Of a stretch of 64,000 bases of DNA, positions 35,809 to 46,897 are shown one piece after another. Source of the DNA: Aestuariibaculum sp. M13 (lineage in GTDB: Bacteria > Bacteroidota > Bacteroidia > Flavobacteriales > Flavobacteriaceae). Location of the stretch: the NCBI RefSeq assembly GCF_024723255.1, contig NZ_JANIAC010000006.1, positions 100,431 through 164,430 of the forward strand, in the 5' to 3' direction. The notes below the pieces were generated by a model that saw only the letters and a list, made by a program, of their open reading frames with translations, was not told where the DNA came from and made no database searches. Position 1 is the stretch's first letter. Every line of letters starts with the position of its first letter. Both the position numbers and the translations under genes were made by a program.

Positions 35809-38106
35809 ATGAGCGAAGAAAGTAAACGCAGAGAGGCACTTATATATCACGCAAAACCTACTCCAGGTAAAATTAAAGTAGTTCCAACCAAAAAATATGC
35901 AACACAAAGAGATTTATCTCTGGCATATTCTCCAGGAGTTGCAGAACCGTGTTTAGAAATTGAGAAAGACAAAAACAATGCTTATAAATATACAGCGAAA
36001 GGAAATTTAGTCGCTGTAATTTCCAATGGTACAGCAGTTTTAGGGCTTGGAAATATTGGTCCAGAGGCTTCTAAGCCAGTAATGGAAGGAAAAGGCTTGT
36101 TATTTAAAATATTTGCAGATATCGATGTATTCGATATTGAAGTCGATACAGAGGATGTCGATAAGTTTATTGAAACTGTAAAAAATATTGCTCCAACTTT
36201 TGGAGGAATCAATCTTGAAGATATTAAAGCTCCGGGTGCGTTTGAAATTGAACGCCGATTAAAGGAAGAGCTTGATATTCCTGTAATGCATGATGACCAG
36301 CATGGTACAGCTATTATTTCGGCGGCAGCCTTAATTAATGCTTTAGAATTAACAGGAAGAAAAATTGAAGAGGCAAAAATCGTAATTAGTGGTGCCGGTG
36401 CAGCAGCGATTTCATGTTCTCGTTTATACCAGGCTTTTGGTGCTAAACGTGAGAATATGGTTATGCTGGATAGTAAAGGTGTTATTCGTGACGATAGAGA
36501 AAACTTATCTTCAGAAAAGGCTGAGTTCGCGACGCATAGAAAAATTGATACTTTGGAAGAAGCGATGGTAGATTCTGATGTCTTTATTGGTTTATCTATG
36601 GCGAACGTATTGTCTCCAGAGATGTTATTATCAATGGCAAACGATCCTATCGTATTTGCTATGGCAAATCCTGATCCGGAGATTAAATACGATTTAGCAA
36701 TAAAAACCCGTAAAGATGTCATTATGGCTACAGGACGTAGTGACCATCCTAATCAGGTAAATAATGTACTTGGTTTTCCATTTATTTTCAGAGGTGCGTT
36801 AGATGTTCGTGCAACAAAAATTAATGAAGAAATGAAGATGGCTGCGGTTGAGGCTCTAGCGCGTTTAGCTAAAGAACCGGTGCCAGAGCAGGTAAATATT
36901 GCTTACGGAGAAACTAAATTAACTTTCGGTAAAGAATATATCATTCCGAAACCATTCGATCCGCGTTTAATTGTTGAAGTACCACCAGCTGTAGCTAAAG
37001 CTGCTATGGAAAGTGGTGTGGCAAAAGAACCTATCACCGATTGGGAAGAATATCAGGATAAGTTACGCGAGCGTTTAGGTTCCGATAACAAAATGGTACG
37101 TTTGTTATTGAACAGATCGAAGTTAGATCCAAAACGTGTGGTGTTTGCTGAAGCAGATCAGCTACCGGTTTTAAAAGCTGCACAAATAGCTTACGAAGAA
37201 GGCATTGCGATTCCAATTTTATTAGGAAGAAAAGAAGCAATTCAGGCATTGATGGCTGAAATTGAATTTGATGCTGAAGATATTTTAATCATCGATCCTA
37301 AAACAGAAGAAGAAAACGAAAGAAAGGATAGATACGCTAAAGTATACTGGGAACAACGTAAGCGCCGTGGTGTAACTTATTATTCGGCACAACGTTTAAT
37401 GCGTGAGCGTAATTACTTTGCAGCTATGATGGTTAACGAAGGTGATGCTGATGCTTTGATTACAGGTTATTCAAGAAGTTATCCAACAGTTGTGAAACCA
37501 ATGTTAGAGTTAATTGGTATGGCTGATGGCGTAAGACGTGTGGCAACTACCAATATGATGATGACCAAACGTGGTCCATTATTCTTAAGTGATACCTCTA
37601 TCAATATTGATCCGGATACTAAAACGTTAACCAAAATCGCACAGATGACCTCCCAAGTGGTTAAAATGTTTGGTTTAACACCAGTAATGGCGATGACTTC
37701 ATATTCTAATTTTGGGTCTTCATCAGATCCAAGAGCGTCAAAAGTTCGTGATGCTGTAGCGTATTTACACCGTTATTATCCGGATATGATTGTAGATGGA
37801 GAATTACAAACCGATTTTGCTTTAAATGCAGATATGCTTAAAGATAAATTCCCATTCTCTAAATTGGTTGACAGAAAGGTAAACACCTTGATTTTCCCAA
37901 CCTTGGATTCGGCTAACATTACGTATAAACTTTTAAAGGAGTTAAACGAGGCAGATTCTATTGGACCAATCATGATGGGTATGCGTAAACCTGTTCATAT
38001 TCTTCAGTTTGGTGCTAGTGTAGACGAAATTGTAAACATGACAGCAATAGCGGTCGTTGACGCACAACAAAAGGAAAAACAGGAGAAGGAAAAGCAAAGT
38101 TTATAG
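35809..38106 (+). CDS. maeB: NADP-dependent malic enzyme with phosphotransacetylase-like domain
   Basis: The long MaeB form (765 aa) converts malate to pyruvate and CO2 with NADP. The catalytic part (about 1-430) has YSPGVAEPC, the substrate and metal block VMHDDQHGTAII, and the nucleotide site VISGAGAAAISC. The C-terminal third (about 435-765) is a phosphotransacetylase-like domain (GDADALITGYSRSYP). In MaeB that domain is regulatory and binds acetyl-CoA rather than acting as a transferase. A typical length and all key residues suggest a working enzyme. ruvA follows after about 50 bases. Confidence 0.95.
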   Translation: MSEESKRREALIYHAKPTPGKIKVVPTKKYATQRDLSLAYSPGVAEPCLEIEKDKNNAYKYTAKGNLVAVISNGTAVLGLGNIGPEASKPVMEGKGLLFKIFADIDVFDIEVDTEDVDKFIETVKNIAPTFGGINLEDIKAPGAFEIERRLKEELDIPVMHDDQHGTAIISAAALINALELTGRKIEEAKIVISGAGAAAISCSRLYQAFGAKRENMVMLDSKGVIRDDRENLSSEKAEFATHRKIDTLEEAMVDSDVFIGLSMANVLSPEMLLSMANDPIVFAMANPDPEIKYDLAIKTRKDVIMATGRSDHPNQVNNVLGFPFIFRGALDVRATKINEEMKMAAVEALARLAKEPVPEQVNIAYGETKLTFGKEYIIPKPFDPRLIVEVPPAVAKAAMESGVAKEPITDWEEYQDKLRERLGSDNKMVRLLLNRSKLDPKRVVFAEADQLPVLKAAQIAYEEGIAIPILLGRKEAIQALMAEIEFDAEDILIIDPKTEEENERKDRYAKVYWEQRKRRGVTYYSAQRLMRERNYFAAMMVNEGDADALITGYSRSYPTVVKPMLELIGMADGVRRVATTNMMMTKRGPLFLSDTSINIDPDTKTLTKIAQMTSQVVKMFGLTPVMAMTSYSNFGSSSDPRASKVRDAVAYLHRYYPDMIVDGELQTDFALNADMLKDKFPFSKLVDRKVNTLIFPTLDSANITYKLLKELNEADSIGPIMMGMRKPVHILQFGASVDEIVNMTAIAVVDAQQKEKQEKEKQSL

Positions 38107-38130
38107 TCATTCCATTCTAAATAATTTTAC

Positions 38131-38138
38131 TACATTTG
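38131..38138 (+). promoter_or_regulatory. -7 element of the ruvA-sprA promoter
   Basis: TACATTTG matches TAnnTTTG. It lies 21 bases before the ruvA ATG and after the maeB stop. No clear -33 box is visible at 19 bases. Confidence 0.5.
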
Positions 38139-38159
38139 GGATGAAACCTATTGCTATAA

Positions 38160-38741
38160 ATGATTACACATATTCAAGGGAAACTTGTAGAGAAAAACTT
38201 AACCGATGTTGTTATAGATTGTAACGGTGTTGGCTATTTATTAAACATTTCACTACATACGTATTCCGAAATTCCAGATAAAGAATTTTTAAAGTTATAT
38301 ACACACCTACAAATTAAAGAAGACGCCCATACCTTGTATGGGTTTTCTTCTTTGATAGAACGTGAAGTGTTCAGGTTGCTTATATCGGTTAGCGGTATTG
38401 GAGCAAGTATTGCCCGTACCATGTTATCCTCCTTGACTCCCAAGCAGGTTATTGAAGGGATTGCAGGTGAAGATGTAGCTTTAATTCAGTCTATAAAAGG
38501 TATTGGAGCGAAGACAGCACAGCGTGTTATCATCGACTTAAAGGATAAAGTTCTTAAAATTTACGATATTGGCGAAGTTTCTGTCTCTAAAGACAATACC
38601 AACAAAGATGAAGCGTTATCTGCTTTAGAGGTTCTTGGTTATGTGAGAAAGCAGGCAGAGCGTGTTGTAGACAAGATTTTAAAAGCAGAACCAGAAGCAA
38701 CCGTAGAAAATATAATCAAGCAGGCTTTAAAAAATTTATAA
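38160..38741 (+). CDS. ruvA: Holliday junction DNA-binding protein RuvA
   Basis: RuvA (193 aa) forms the tetramer that holds Holliday junctions for the RuvB motor. The OB-fold N-terminus (MITHIQGKLVEKNLTDVVID) and the two helix-hairpin-helix motifs (LISVSGIGASIARTML and IQSIKGIGAKTAQRVIIDL) are clear. The C-terminal domain that contacts RuvB (ALSALEVLGYVRKQAERVV) is also present. sprA begins 7 bases after its stop, so the two are probably one transcript, as in many flavobacteria. Confidence 0.97.
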   Translation: MITHIQGKLVEKNLTDVVIDCNGVGYLLNISLHTYSEIPDKEFLKLYTHLQIKEDAHTLYGFSSLIEREVFRLLISVSGIGASIARTMLSSLTPKQVIEGIAGEDVALIQSIKGIGAKTAQRVIIDLKDKVLKIYDIGEVSVSKDNTNKDEALSALEVLGYVRKQAERVVDKILKAEPEATVENIIKQALKNL

Positions 38742-38748
38742 TTCGATT

Positions 38749-41700
38749 TTGAACATAACTAACCTTATTTCTAAAAAATCAAACTACAGGCGTACGCATG
38801 AACGCTACAAAAGCTTTTTTTTAGCTTTAGCATTATTATTTTCGGTAGTACTTTGGGCTCAGGAGCCAGATTCTTTAAAAACTGGGTTTAATTTAGGAAC
38901 TATTAAGACTGCCGATCCGGAAAGTATCGAGTCTAAATACACTTATGATCCTGTTACCAATCGTTATATCTATACCGAAAAGATAGGTAATTATAATATA
39001 AAGTATCCGGTAATCTTAACACCAAAAGAGTATTACGATTTGGTGGCAAAGGAGAGCTTAAGAGAATACTACAAGCAAAAGATTGATGCTTTCGATGGAA
39101 AAAAGGAAGGAGAAGAAGAAGCTCAAAAAAACTTGCTTCCCGAATTCTATGTTAAATCTGGACTTTTTGAAAGTATTTTTGGGAGTGGAGATATTGAAGT
39201 AGTTCCGCAAGGGTCTGTGGAAATGGATTTAGGTGTGCTCTTTTCAAAGCAGGATAACCCGACATTTTCTCCGCGAAATAGAAGTAATTTCACCTTTGAT
39301 TTCGACCAGCGTATTAGCTTAAGTTTATTGGGGAAAGTTGGAACACGTTTACAGATTAGTGCGAATTACGATACGCAATCGACTTTCGATTTTCAGAATC
39401 TAATCAAATTAGAATACACGCCAACAGAAGACGATATCATTCAAAAAATAGAAGTCGGTAACGTTAATATGCCATTAAACAGTTCCTTAATTACAGGAGC
39501 TCAAAGTTTATTTGGTGTTAAAACACAATTACAATTTGGTAGAACTACCGTTACCGCGGTATTTTCCGAACAAAAATCTGAAGCTAACAGAGTGGTTGCT
39601 CAAGGCGGAGGAACCTTAGAAGAGTTTGAATTATTTATTCGTGATTACGACGAAAACCGACACTTCTTCTTATCTCAGTACTTTAGAGAAAATTACGATA
39701 GAGCATTAGAGAATTACCCATTCATTAATAACCGAGGCTTACAAATTACAAGGCTAGAGGTTTGGGTAACCAACCGAAGTAATAAAACTGATAACGTTAG
39801 AAATATTGTTGCGCTGCAGGATTTAGGGGAAACCGATAAAGTGGCGTCTACAGTTAATGTGTTTGCTACGCCCGGAGCTTTTCCAGATAATGAAAATAAT
39901 GCTTTCGATCCTACCAACATTGGTGGAGCTAATTCACAGTTAAATTCAGGTATTCGTGATGTTTCTACAGTTCAATCTGGTTTTAATATTTCAGGAGTAA
40001 ATGAAGGATTCGACTATGCGAAACTGGAAAATGCAAGAAAGTTAGTTAATGGTCAGGAATATACATACAATAGTCAGTTGGGGTATATTTCATTAAATCA
40101 ACGTTTAAATAATGACGAGGTGCTTGCTGTTGCTTTTCAGTATACTGTTGGCGGACAAGTGTATCAGGTTGGGGAATTTGCAAACGATGGTGTTGATGCG
40201 ACCGACGTTACGACAAACAGTTCTGGTCAGGTTACCAATGTGGTAAATACGAACCTGGTATTAAAATTATTAAAAAGTAGTGTTACCAATGTAACGCAGC
40301 CAATCTGGGACTTAATGATGAAAAACGTCTACGATACCGGCGCATACAATTTAAGTCAGGAAGATTTCAAATTAAATATTTTCTACAACGAAGCATCGCC
40401 GTTAAACTACATTAAACCGGTTAGTGGAAGTTTTGCTAAAGACATTTACGGGAATCCTGTAACAGGGAGCACCCCTGAAGAAGCACAATTACAAAATATT
40501 CCTTTATTACGCGTATTTAATTTAGACAAACTCAATTATAATAACGATCCGCAAACCAATGGTGACGGATTCTTCGATTTCGTTTCCGGTATAACTGTTA
40601 TTCCGCAAAACGGTAAAATTATATTCACCAGTGCCGAGCCTTTTGGAGAGTACTTATTTAAGGTTTTAGGAGATGGTGATTATGCCAACGAAGCAAGTTA
40701 TAACGACGATCAGAAAAAGTATGTCTACAACGTACTTTATAACAGTACCAAGACAGCTGCATTAGAACAGGTTGAAAAGAATAAATTCAAATTAAAAGGA
40801 CGTTTTAAATCGAGCGGAAGCGATGGTATTCCTATAGGGTCATTTAATGTGCCTCGTGGTTCTGTAAAGGTTACTGCTGGTGGTCGTGTGTTAGTAGAAG
40901 GTATCGACTATACGGTAAACTATCAATTGGGACGTGTTCAAATTTTAGATGAAGCATTAAAGGCATCGAATACACCTATTGAAGTATCGACAGAAAACAA
41001 CGCGGTGTTCGGACAACAAACCAAACGTTTTACCGGTATTAACATTGAACATAAATTCAATGAAAACTTTGTGTTGGGCGGAACACTTTTAAATTTAAAT
41101 GAACGCCCGATTACCCAAAAAGCAAATTACGGTTCAGAGCCTATAAATAATACCATTTTTGGTTTCAACGGAAATTACGCAACCAAAGTACCTTTCTTTA
41201 CACGATTGGTAAATAAGTTGCCTAATATAGATACCGATGTAGAGTCGAATTTATCATTACGTGGTGAGTTTGCATATCTGGCTCCGGGAGCTCCAAAAGG
41301 AACTAATCTAAATGGAGAAGCAACATCGTATATTGATGACTTTGAAGGAACACAAAACAGTATCGATTTAAAATCGCAGCAATCGTGGTTTTTATCAAGT
41401 AGACCGTTGGAACTGAATGTTGCCACAAACCCTAACGAAGATCAAAACGGGATTCAGAATGGTTATCAGAGAGCGATGCTTAACTGGTATAACATCGATC
41501 CTATTTTTTATAGCGCACAACGACCAAATGGTATATCAGACAACGATTTATCGAGTTTATACACGAGTCGCGTGTTTATTCAGGAGTTATATCCAGAAAG
41601 AGATTTGGTTCAGGGACAAAATTCGGTTTTAAATACATTAGATTTAGCATACTATCCAACCGAGCGTGGACCATATAACTTTGATCCAACCACGACTAAT

Positions 41701-44700
41701 AATGTGATTAATAATCCGCAGGATTCCTGGGCAGGGATTACACGTCAGTTAACGTCAACCGATTTTGAACAACAAAATGTGGAATATATCGAGTTCTGGT
41801 TGCAGGATCCATTTCAGGAAAATACAGCGAATCCAGGAGGAACCCTGGTATTCAACTTAGGAAACATTTCAGAGGATATCATAAAAGATGGTAAAAAGTT
41901 ATATGAGAATGGTCTTCCAAAGGATGGTGATGTAAGTTTACTTAATCCAACTGAGTGGGGAACGGTGGCGCCTTTAAACCAATCTTTAATTTATACTTTT
42001 GACACTACGGGTCAGGAAAGAGATAATCAGGATGTGGGATATGATGGTTATGATGATGCGGAAGAGCTTGCTATTTTTGGATCTAACTTTGGCGATGACC
42101 CTTCAAACGATAACTACACCTATTTCTTAAATGCCGAAGGAGGTATTTTTGAACGTTATAAAAAGTACAATGGAGTAGAAGGAAATACGCCTGATACATT
42201 CTCAAATACCGACCGCGGTGCTAATACCCAACCAGATGTTGAGGATGTGAACCGAGATAACACGATGAATACTATCGATAGTTATTTTGAGTATGCTCTT
42301 GAAATTACTAGACAAAACTTACCGGAATCGAAAGCCGATTTTGATAATCTTCCGAGTTCAAATCCGCTTAAGGAGTTTTTAAGAGATTTTAAAGAACGAC
42401 CAAGATCATTGCCAAATGGCGATAGCAAAAATGTACGATGGTATCAGTTCAGAATACCAATTAACGTGCCTTTAGAAAAGTTTGACGATACTAATGTTTC
42501 AGAATACAAACGTTATGGGGGTATTACCGATTTCCGTTCTATTCGTTTCACCCGTGTGTATTTAAAAGATTTCGTTCAGCCAACGGTATTCCGTTTCGGT
42601 TCGTTAGAATTGGTGCGTAGCGAATGGCGTCGTTATACTCAGGCTCTTGATAAGAACGACCCAACACCTGAAGATTCACAAACCGATTTTTCAGTGGGTG
42701 TAATTGGAACCATTGAAAACGAAGGTAGCTACCAACGTCCGCCGGGTATCGAGCCAGAACAATTATTCAATAATAACACGGTTATCGATCAAAATGAGCA
42801 ATCGTTAGTTGTTAAAGTTTGTAATCTGGAAGCTGAAGATTCTAAAGCGGTTTATAAAAATATAAGTATAGACATGCGTCAGTTTAAACGTCTTAGAATG
42901 TTTATTCATGCTGAAGACGGCGAAGATGGTGTTGGGAATTTAACTGATAATGATATTGTTGGTTTCATTAGAATGGGTAACGACCTTACCGAAAACTTCT
43001 ACCAGATTGAAATTCCTTTACAGGTGTCTACCTCTTCATCAAGAGAAGGCATCTGGCCAGAAGCCAACGAGATTAATTTACCTATCGAAATTTTAGGAAG
43101 AATAAAAGCTCAGGGTATTGCCGATATGACATTGAGTAATGAAGATCCAACGTTTTACGATGTTATTAATGGCGAAATTAGTGCTGTTGCCGATCCGTAT
43201 TCAGGATATGTTTCCGGACAACATCGTGTTGGAGTAAAAGGTAATCCTAACTTTGGAGATATAAGAACTCTTATGGTTGGTGTTAAAAACGCTACAAGTA
43301 GTAACGATGTATGTGCTGAGGTTTGGTTTAATGAGTTACGTTTATCTGATATGGATAACGAAGGTGGTTGGGCAGCTATTGTTAGTATTGACACCAACCT
43401 TGCCGATTTCATGAATATTAGTGCTACAGGTAGACAAAGCACGTCTGGTTTTGGTGGCATCGAGCAAGGACCTAGTCAGCGTAGTCTGGAAGATGTGAAG
43501 CAATACGATGTGGTTACGAATATTAACGTAGGGCAGTTGTTGCCAAAACAGTGGGGTATTCAGGTGCCATTTAACTATGCACAAAGTGAAGAGTTAATCA
43601 CTCCAAAATACGATCAGTATTACGAAGATTTAACTTTAGAATCGAGATTGGATGCAGCTGAAACAAGTGCAGATAGAGATCGTATTAAAGAACAATCGGA
43701 AGATTATACCAAGCGTCAAAGTATCAACTTTATTGGTGTTCGTAAGATAAAAACCAACGAAGAAGAGAAACCACATTTTTACGATGTAGAAAACCTGACC
43801 TTGAACTACTCGTATAATAAGGTTGAGCACAGAGATTTTGAGATTGAAAATTCGGTTAATAAAACGGTACGTGCCGGAGCGAATTATGCTTATAATTTTG
43901 AGCCATTCCGTATCGAACCATTTAAAAAGAACGATTCGTTATTTACCGGGAAATACTGGAAATTATTAAAAGATTTCAATCTTAATTTATTGCCATCAAG
44001 CTTTACGGTAAATACAGATATTAACAGACAGTTTAACCGTCAGAAGTACAGAGAGGTTGAATTAGGCGCTGGAAATATTGGCGTGGAAGAACTGTTTAGA
44101 AGAAATTATATGTTCGATTTTCAGTATACCATAAATTATAATTTAACGGACGCGTTGAGTTTCAATTTCACCGCTGCCAATAACAATATTGTACGTAACT
44201 ATTTTAAGAATACCATAGCCGGAGAGCAGTTACAGGATCCGAGTTTAGATGTTTGGGATGGTTTCTTCGATTTTGGAGATCCTAACCGTCAAATGCAAAA
44301 CTTGGGTGTAACCTACGAGGTACCGATTAATAAAATTCCGGCCTTAAGTTTTATTAGTGCCACTTATCAGTATAATGCAAACTTTCAATGGCAAAAAGGA
44401 TCTGATTTGTATGGAGAATTAGAAGTTGATGGCGTGACTTACGATTTAGGGAATACGGTACAAAATGCCAATACGCATAACATCAATTCAAGTTTCGACA
44501 TGAATAGATTGTATCGAGAATTAGGTTTGGTTAAAAAGCCAATAGCTCGTACAAGTACCTCTAATACTAATAGAAACAACCCTCCTGGCACGCAACAAAA
44601 TCAACCTAAGAAAAACAGTCAGGCAGGAACAAAAGCATTAAATACAGGTATTGATCTTTTAACAGCTGTTAAACGTATTCAGATAAATTATTCAGAGAAT

Positions 44701-46014
44701 AACGGTACTTTCTTACCGGGGTATTTACAAACACCTGGTTTTATTGGAACCTTAAAACCAACTGTTGGTTTCACGTTTGGTAGCCAAAGCGATGTGCGAT
44801 ATATGGCCGCGAGAAAAGGATGGTTAACCGTTTTTCCAGAGTTTAATCAGCAGTATTCAACAACCAATACAAAACAGTTAGATATCTCGGCAAGTTTAGA
44901 GCCTTTAAGAGATTTAAAGATAGACTTGGTTGGTAACCGTGCCTACTACGATAATTATACAGAGAATTACCGAGTAAATAATATTGGTGGTGAGTATGAA
45001 TACGAATCGTTAACACCTAACAATTTTGGTAACTTTAATATTTCTACTGTATTAATTAAGACAGCGTTTAGTTCAAGTGATGAAAACTCAAGTGCAGCGT
45101 TCAACGATTTCAGAGCAAACCGTTTAACCATTGCAAGACGTTTAGCTCAGGACAAAGGTGTTGATATTACAGATGTAGATGCAGACGGATTCCCTAAAGG
45201 ATTTGGAAAAAACAGTCAGGCGGTATTATTACCGGCATTTTTAGCCGCTTATTCAGGTCAGGATGCAGGGAAAGTGAAAACATCTGCGTTTAGAGATATG
45301 CCAATTCCTAACTGGGATTTAAAGTATACCGGATTTATGAAGTTTACCTGGTTTAAAAAGAATTTTAAACGTTTCTCTTTAACGCATGGGTACCGTTCAA
45401 CTTATACAATTAATCAATTCCAATCGAATTTAGATTATGTAAAACCTGATTTTAGTGTAGCATACGATAGCCAGCCGGCCGATGTTAAAAATCAGTCGGG
45501 AAATTATAAGAACGAAACCTTATACAGTAACATTAACTTAACCGAGATGTTTAGTCCGTTAGTGCGTATTGATTTCGAAATGAAGAATTCAGTTAAAATC
45601 TTAGCTGAAATTAAACGCGACAGACTACTATCTTTAAGTTTCGATAATAATTTAATGACCGAAGTTCAGGGTAAAGAATATGTGATTGGGCTAGGGTATC
45701 GAATTAAAGACTTAAGAATAAATTCTAATCTGGCTGGTCCAAGTAAGCGCATTATAAGTGATCTGAATATGAAAGCTGATATTTCGGTAAGAGATAATAA
45801 AACCATTATTAGATATCTAGATTTGGAAAACAATCAGGTAACTTCTGGTCAAACCATCTGGGGACTTAAATATTCGGCCGATTATGCTTTCAGTAAAAAC
45901 CTAACCGGTATTTTCTATTTCGATTATGCGTTTTCAGATTATGCGATTAGTACAGCCTTCCCGCAAACAACAATTCGATCAGGTTTTACCCTTCGATATA
46001 ATTTTGGGAATTAA
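38749..46014 (+). CDS. sprA: SprA, outer-membrane translocon of the type IX secretion system (gliding)
   Basis: The 2421-residue product is SprA (SovA in Porphyromonas), the very large outer-membrane barrel through which type IX cargo is exported; gliding depends on it. No ATG precedes the signal peptide in this frame, so I take TTG at 38749 as the start. It gives a basic N-terminus followed by FFLALALLFSVVLWAQ. Conserved stretches include DVEVVPQGSVEMDLG-like sequence near residue 150, and the plug-like region with SYIDDFEGTQNSIDL near 865. The C-terminus ends in an aromatic strand (GFTLRYNFGN) typical of barrel insertion. Length matches the family (about 2400). gcvH follows from its own promoter. 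Confidence 0.96.
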   Translation: MNITNLISKKSNYRRTHERYKSFFLALALLFSVVLWAQEPDSLKTGFNLGTIKTADPESIESKYTYDPVTNRYIYTEKIGNYNIKYPVILTPKEYYDLVAKESLREYYKQKIDAFDGKKEGEEEAQKNLLPEFYVKSGLFESIFGSGDIEVVPQGSVEMDLGVLFSKQDNPTFSPRNRSNFTFDFDQRISLSLLGKVGTRLQISANYDTQSTFDFQNLIKLEYTPTEDDIIQKIEVGNVNMPLNSSLITGAQSLFGVKTQLQFGRTTVTAVFSEQKSEANRVVAQGGGTLEEFELFIRDYDENRHFFLSQYFRENYDRALENYPFINNRGLQITRLEVWVTNRSNKTDNVRNIVALQDLGETDKVASTVNVFATPGAFPDNENNAFDPTNIGGANSQLNSGIRDVSTVQSGFNISGVNEGFDYAKLENARKLVNGQEYTYNSQLGYISLNQRLNNDEVLAVAFQYTVGGQVYQVGEFANDGVDATDVTTNSSGQVTNVVNTNLVLKLLKSSVTNVTQPIWDLMMKNVYDTGAYNLSQEDFKLNIFYNEASPLNYIKPVSGSFAKDIYGNPVTGSTPEEAQLQNIPLLRVFNLDKLNYNNDPQTNGDGFFDFVSGITVIPQNGKIIFTSAEPFGEYLFKVLGDGDYANEASYNDDQKKYVYNVLYNSTKTAALEQVEKNKFKLKGRFKSSGSDGIPIGSFNVPRGSVKVTAGGRVLVEGIDYTVNYQLGRVQILDEALKASNTPIEVSTENNAVFGQQTKRFTGINIEHKFNENFVLGGTLLNLNERPITQKANYGSEPINNTIFGFNGNYATKVPFFTRLVNKLPNIDTDVESNLSLRGEFAYLAPGAPKGTNLNGEATSYIDDFEGTQNSIDLKSQQSWFLSSRPLELNVATNPNEDQNGIQNGYQRAMLNWYNIDPIFYSAQRPNGISDNDLSSLYTSRVFIQELYPERDLVQGQNSVLNTLDLAYYPTERGPYNFDPTTTNNVINNPQDSWAGITRQLTSTDFEQQNVEYIEFWLQDPFQENTANPGGTLVFNLGNISEDIIKDGKKLYENGLPKDGDVSLLNPTEWGTVAPLNQSLIYTFDTTGQERDNQDVGYDGYDDAEELAIFGSNFGDDPSNDNYTYFLNAEGGIFERYKKYNGVEGNTPDTFSNTDRGANTQPDVEDVNRDNTMNTIDSYFEYALEITRQNLPESKADFDNLPSSNPLKEFLRDFKERPRSLPNGDSKNVRWYQFRIPINVPLEKFDDTNVSEYKRYGGITDFRSIRFTRVYLKDFVQPTVFRFGSLELVRSEWRRYTQALDKNDPTPEDSQTDFSVGVIGTIENEGSYQRPPGIEPEQLFNNNTVIDQNEQSLVVKVCNLEAEDSKAVYKNISIDMRQFKRLRMFIHAEDGEDGVGNLTDNDIVGFIRMGNDLTENFYQIEIPLQVSTSSSREGIWPEANEINLPIEILGRIKAQGIADMTLSNEDPTFYDVINGEISAVADPYSGYVSGQHRVGVKGNPNFGDIRTLMVGVKNATSSNDVCAEVWFNELRLSDMDNEGGWAAIVSIDTNLADFMNISATGRQSTSGFGGIEQGPSQRSLEDVKQYDVVTNINVGQLLPKQWGIQVPFNYAQSEELITPKYDQYYEDLTLESRLDAAETSADRDRIKEQSEDYTKRQSINFIGVRKIKTNEEEKPHFYDVENLTLNYSYNKVEHRDFEIENSVNKTVRAGANYAYNFEPFRIEPFKKNDSLFTGKYWKLLKDFNLNLLPSSFTVNTDINRQFNRQKYREVELGAGNIGVEELFRRNYMFDFQYTINYNLTDALSFNFTAANNNIVRNYFKNTIAGEQLQDPSLDVWDGFFDFGDPNRQMQNLGVTYEVPINKIPALSFISATYQYNANFQWQKGSDLYGELEVDGVTYDLGNTVQNANTHNINSSFDMNRLYRELGLVKKPIARTSTSNTNRNNPPGTQQNQPKKNSQAGTKALNTGIDLLTAVKRIQINYSENNGTFLPGYLQTPGFIGTLKPTVGFTFGSQSDVRYMAARKGWLTVFPEFNQQYSTTNTKQLDISASLEPLRDLKIDLVGNRAYYDNYTENYRVNNIGGEYEYESLTPNNFGNFNISTVLIKTAFSSSDENSSAAFNDFRANRLTIARRLAQDKGVDITDVDADGFPKGFGKNSQAVLLPAFLAAYSGQDAGKVKTSAFRDMPIPNWDLKYTGFMKFTWFKKNFKRFSLTHGYRSTYTINQFQSNLDYVKPDFSVAYDSQPADVKNQSGNYKNETLYSNINLTEMFSPLVRIDFEMKNSVKILAEIKRDRLLSLSFDNNLMTEVQGKEYVIGLGYRIKDLRINSNLAGPSKRIISDLNMKADISVRDNKTIIRYLDLENNQVTSGQTIWGLKYSADYAFSKNLTGIFYFDYAFSDYAISTAFPQTTIRSGFTLRYNFGN

Positions 46015-46025
46015 CACAATAAGTG

Positions 46026-46056
46026 TTTGAATTTAGGTTTTGAATAAATACATTTG
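46026..46056 (+). promoter_or_regulatory. Promoter of gcvH
   Basis: TTTG at 46026-46029, an exact 19-base spacer and TACATTTG at 46049-46056 match the Bacteroidota consensus perfectly. It starts 12 bases past the sprA stop. Confidence 0.8.
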
Positions 46057-46084
46057 CCGAAACTAAAACTTATATATAATAAAA

Positions 46085-46465
46085 ATGAATATTCCAGCAG
46101 AATTAAAATATACTAAAGACCACGAGTGGGTAAGTATAGACGGTGATGTAGCAACAATTGGTATTACAGATTTCGCACAAAGCGAGTTAGGTGATATTGT
46201 TTATGTTGAGGTTGAAACTGTTGATGAAACTTTAGAAGCTGAAGAAATTTTTGGAACTGTAGAAGCTGTTAAAACCGTATCAGATTTATTTTTACCAGTA
46301 TCAGGTGAAATTATCGAGTTTAACGAAGGTTTAGAAGATGCTCCTGAAACAGTAAACAGTGACCCATACGGAGACGGTTGGATGATTAAAGTAAAATGTT
46401 CAGACCTTTCTCAAGTAGAAGGTTTAATGTCTGCAGACGATTATAAAGCCCTAATTGGTGCTTAA
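46085..46465 (+). CDS. gcvH: Glycine cleavage system H protein
   Basis: GcvH (126 aa) carries the lipoyl arm of the glycine cleavage system. It shows the full family pattern: [34 protein letters not shown] and the lipoylation segment [18 protein letters not shown], with lysine 63 as acceptor. The C-terminus has [15 protein letters not shown] and L components are not in this window. The following VanZ gene overlaps its last codons. Confidence 0.97.
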   Translation: MNIPAELKYTKDHEWVSIDGDVATIGITDFAQSELGDIVYVEVETVDETLEAEEIFGTVEAVKTVSDLFLPVSGEIIEFNEGLEDAPETVNSDPYGDGWMIKVKCSDLSQVEGLMSADDYKALIGA

Positions 46466-46835
46466 AAAAAATCTGTTTTTAATAAGTGTTCTTTACACTT
46501 TAGCATTAACGTTCGTTTGCTTAATGAAGCTAAAAGAAATGCCTGATGTAGGGATTTCAAATGCCGATAAAGTATTTCATAGTTTGACCTATTTAGTGTT
46601 AGCTTTACTGTGGTACGGTACGTTTTTGTTTAAGTTTAAGATGCCCAACGTAAAAGCTTTAATTTATTCCGCATTATTTTCAACAATTTTTGGTATAATT
46701 ATTGAGGTATTGCAAGGGATGGTAACGGTGACGCGAAAACCTGATTTTGAGGATGTTATTGCAAACTCAGTAGGGGTTTTGTTGGCTGTAGTAGTAGTGT
46801 TGGTATACAACAGAACACAGATTAAAAAATTATAA
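46458..46835 (+). CDS. VanZ family membrane protein
   Basis: The protein (about 125 aa) has four transmembrane helices and the VanZ-like pattern: [16 protein letters not shown], then [27 protein letters not shown], where the Glu-Gln and Arg/Asp/Asn positions are conserved. I choose GTG at 46458. The TTG at 46455 is possible but less likely. Its start overlaps the gcvH stop by 8 bases, so translation is probably coupled. Its role is unknown; VanZ of enterococci affects teicoplanin tolerance. The sprA-gcvH-vanZ order is familiar from flavobacteria. Confidence 0.88.
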   Translation: MLKKNLFLISVLYTLALTFVCLMKLKEMPDVGISNADKVFHSLTYLVLALLWYGTFLFKFKMPNVKALIYSALFSTIFGIIIEVLQGMVTVTRKPDFEDVIANSVGVLLAVVVVLVYNRTQIKKL

Positions 46836-46897
46836 AGACTTGCTTTTTTGACAAATAAATGGTTATTTTAGCAATCCTGAAAAAACGAAATTAAATT

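Noticed and set aside
35982..36722. A 246-codon open frame on the minus strand inside maeB
   Set aside because: It is wholly antisense to a well-conserved enzyme gene, and its translation has no recognisable motif, only Ser/Ile-rich sequence. Such frames are expected opposite genes with this codon use.
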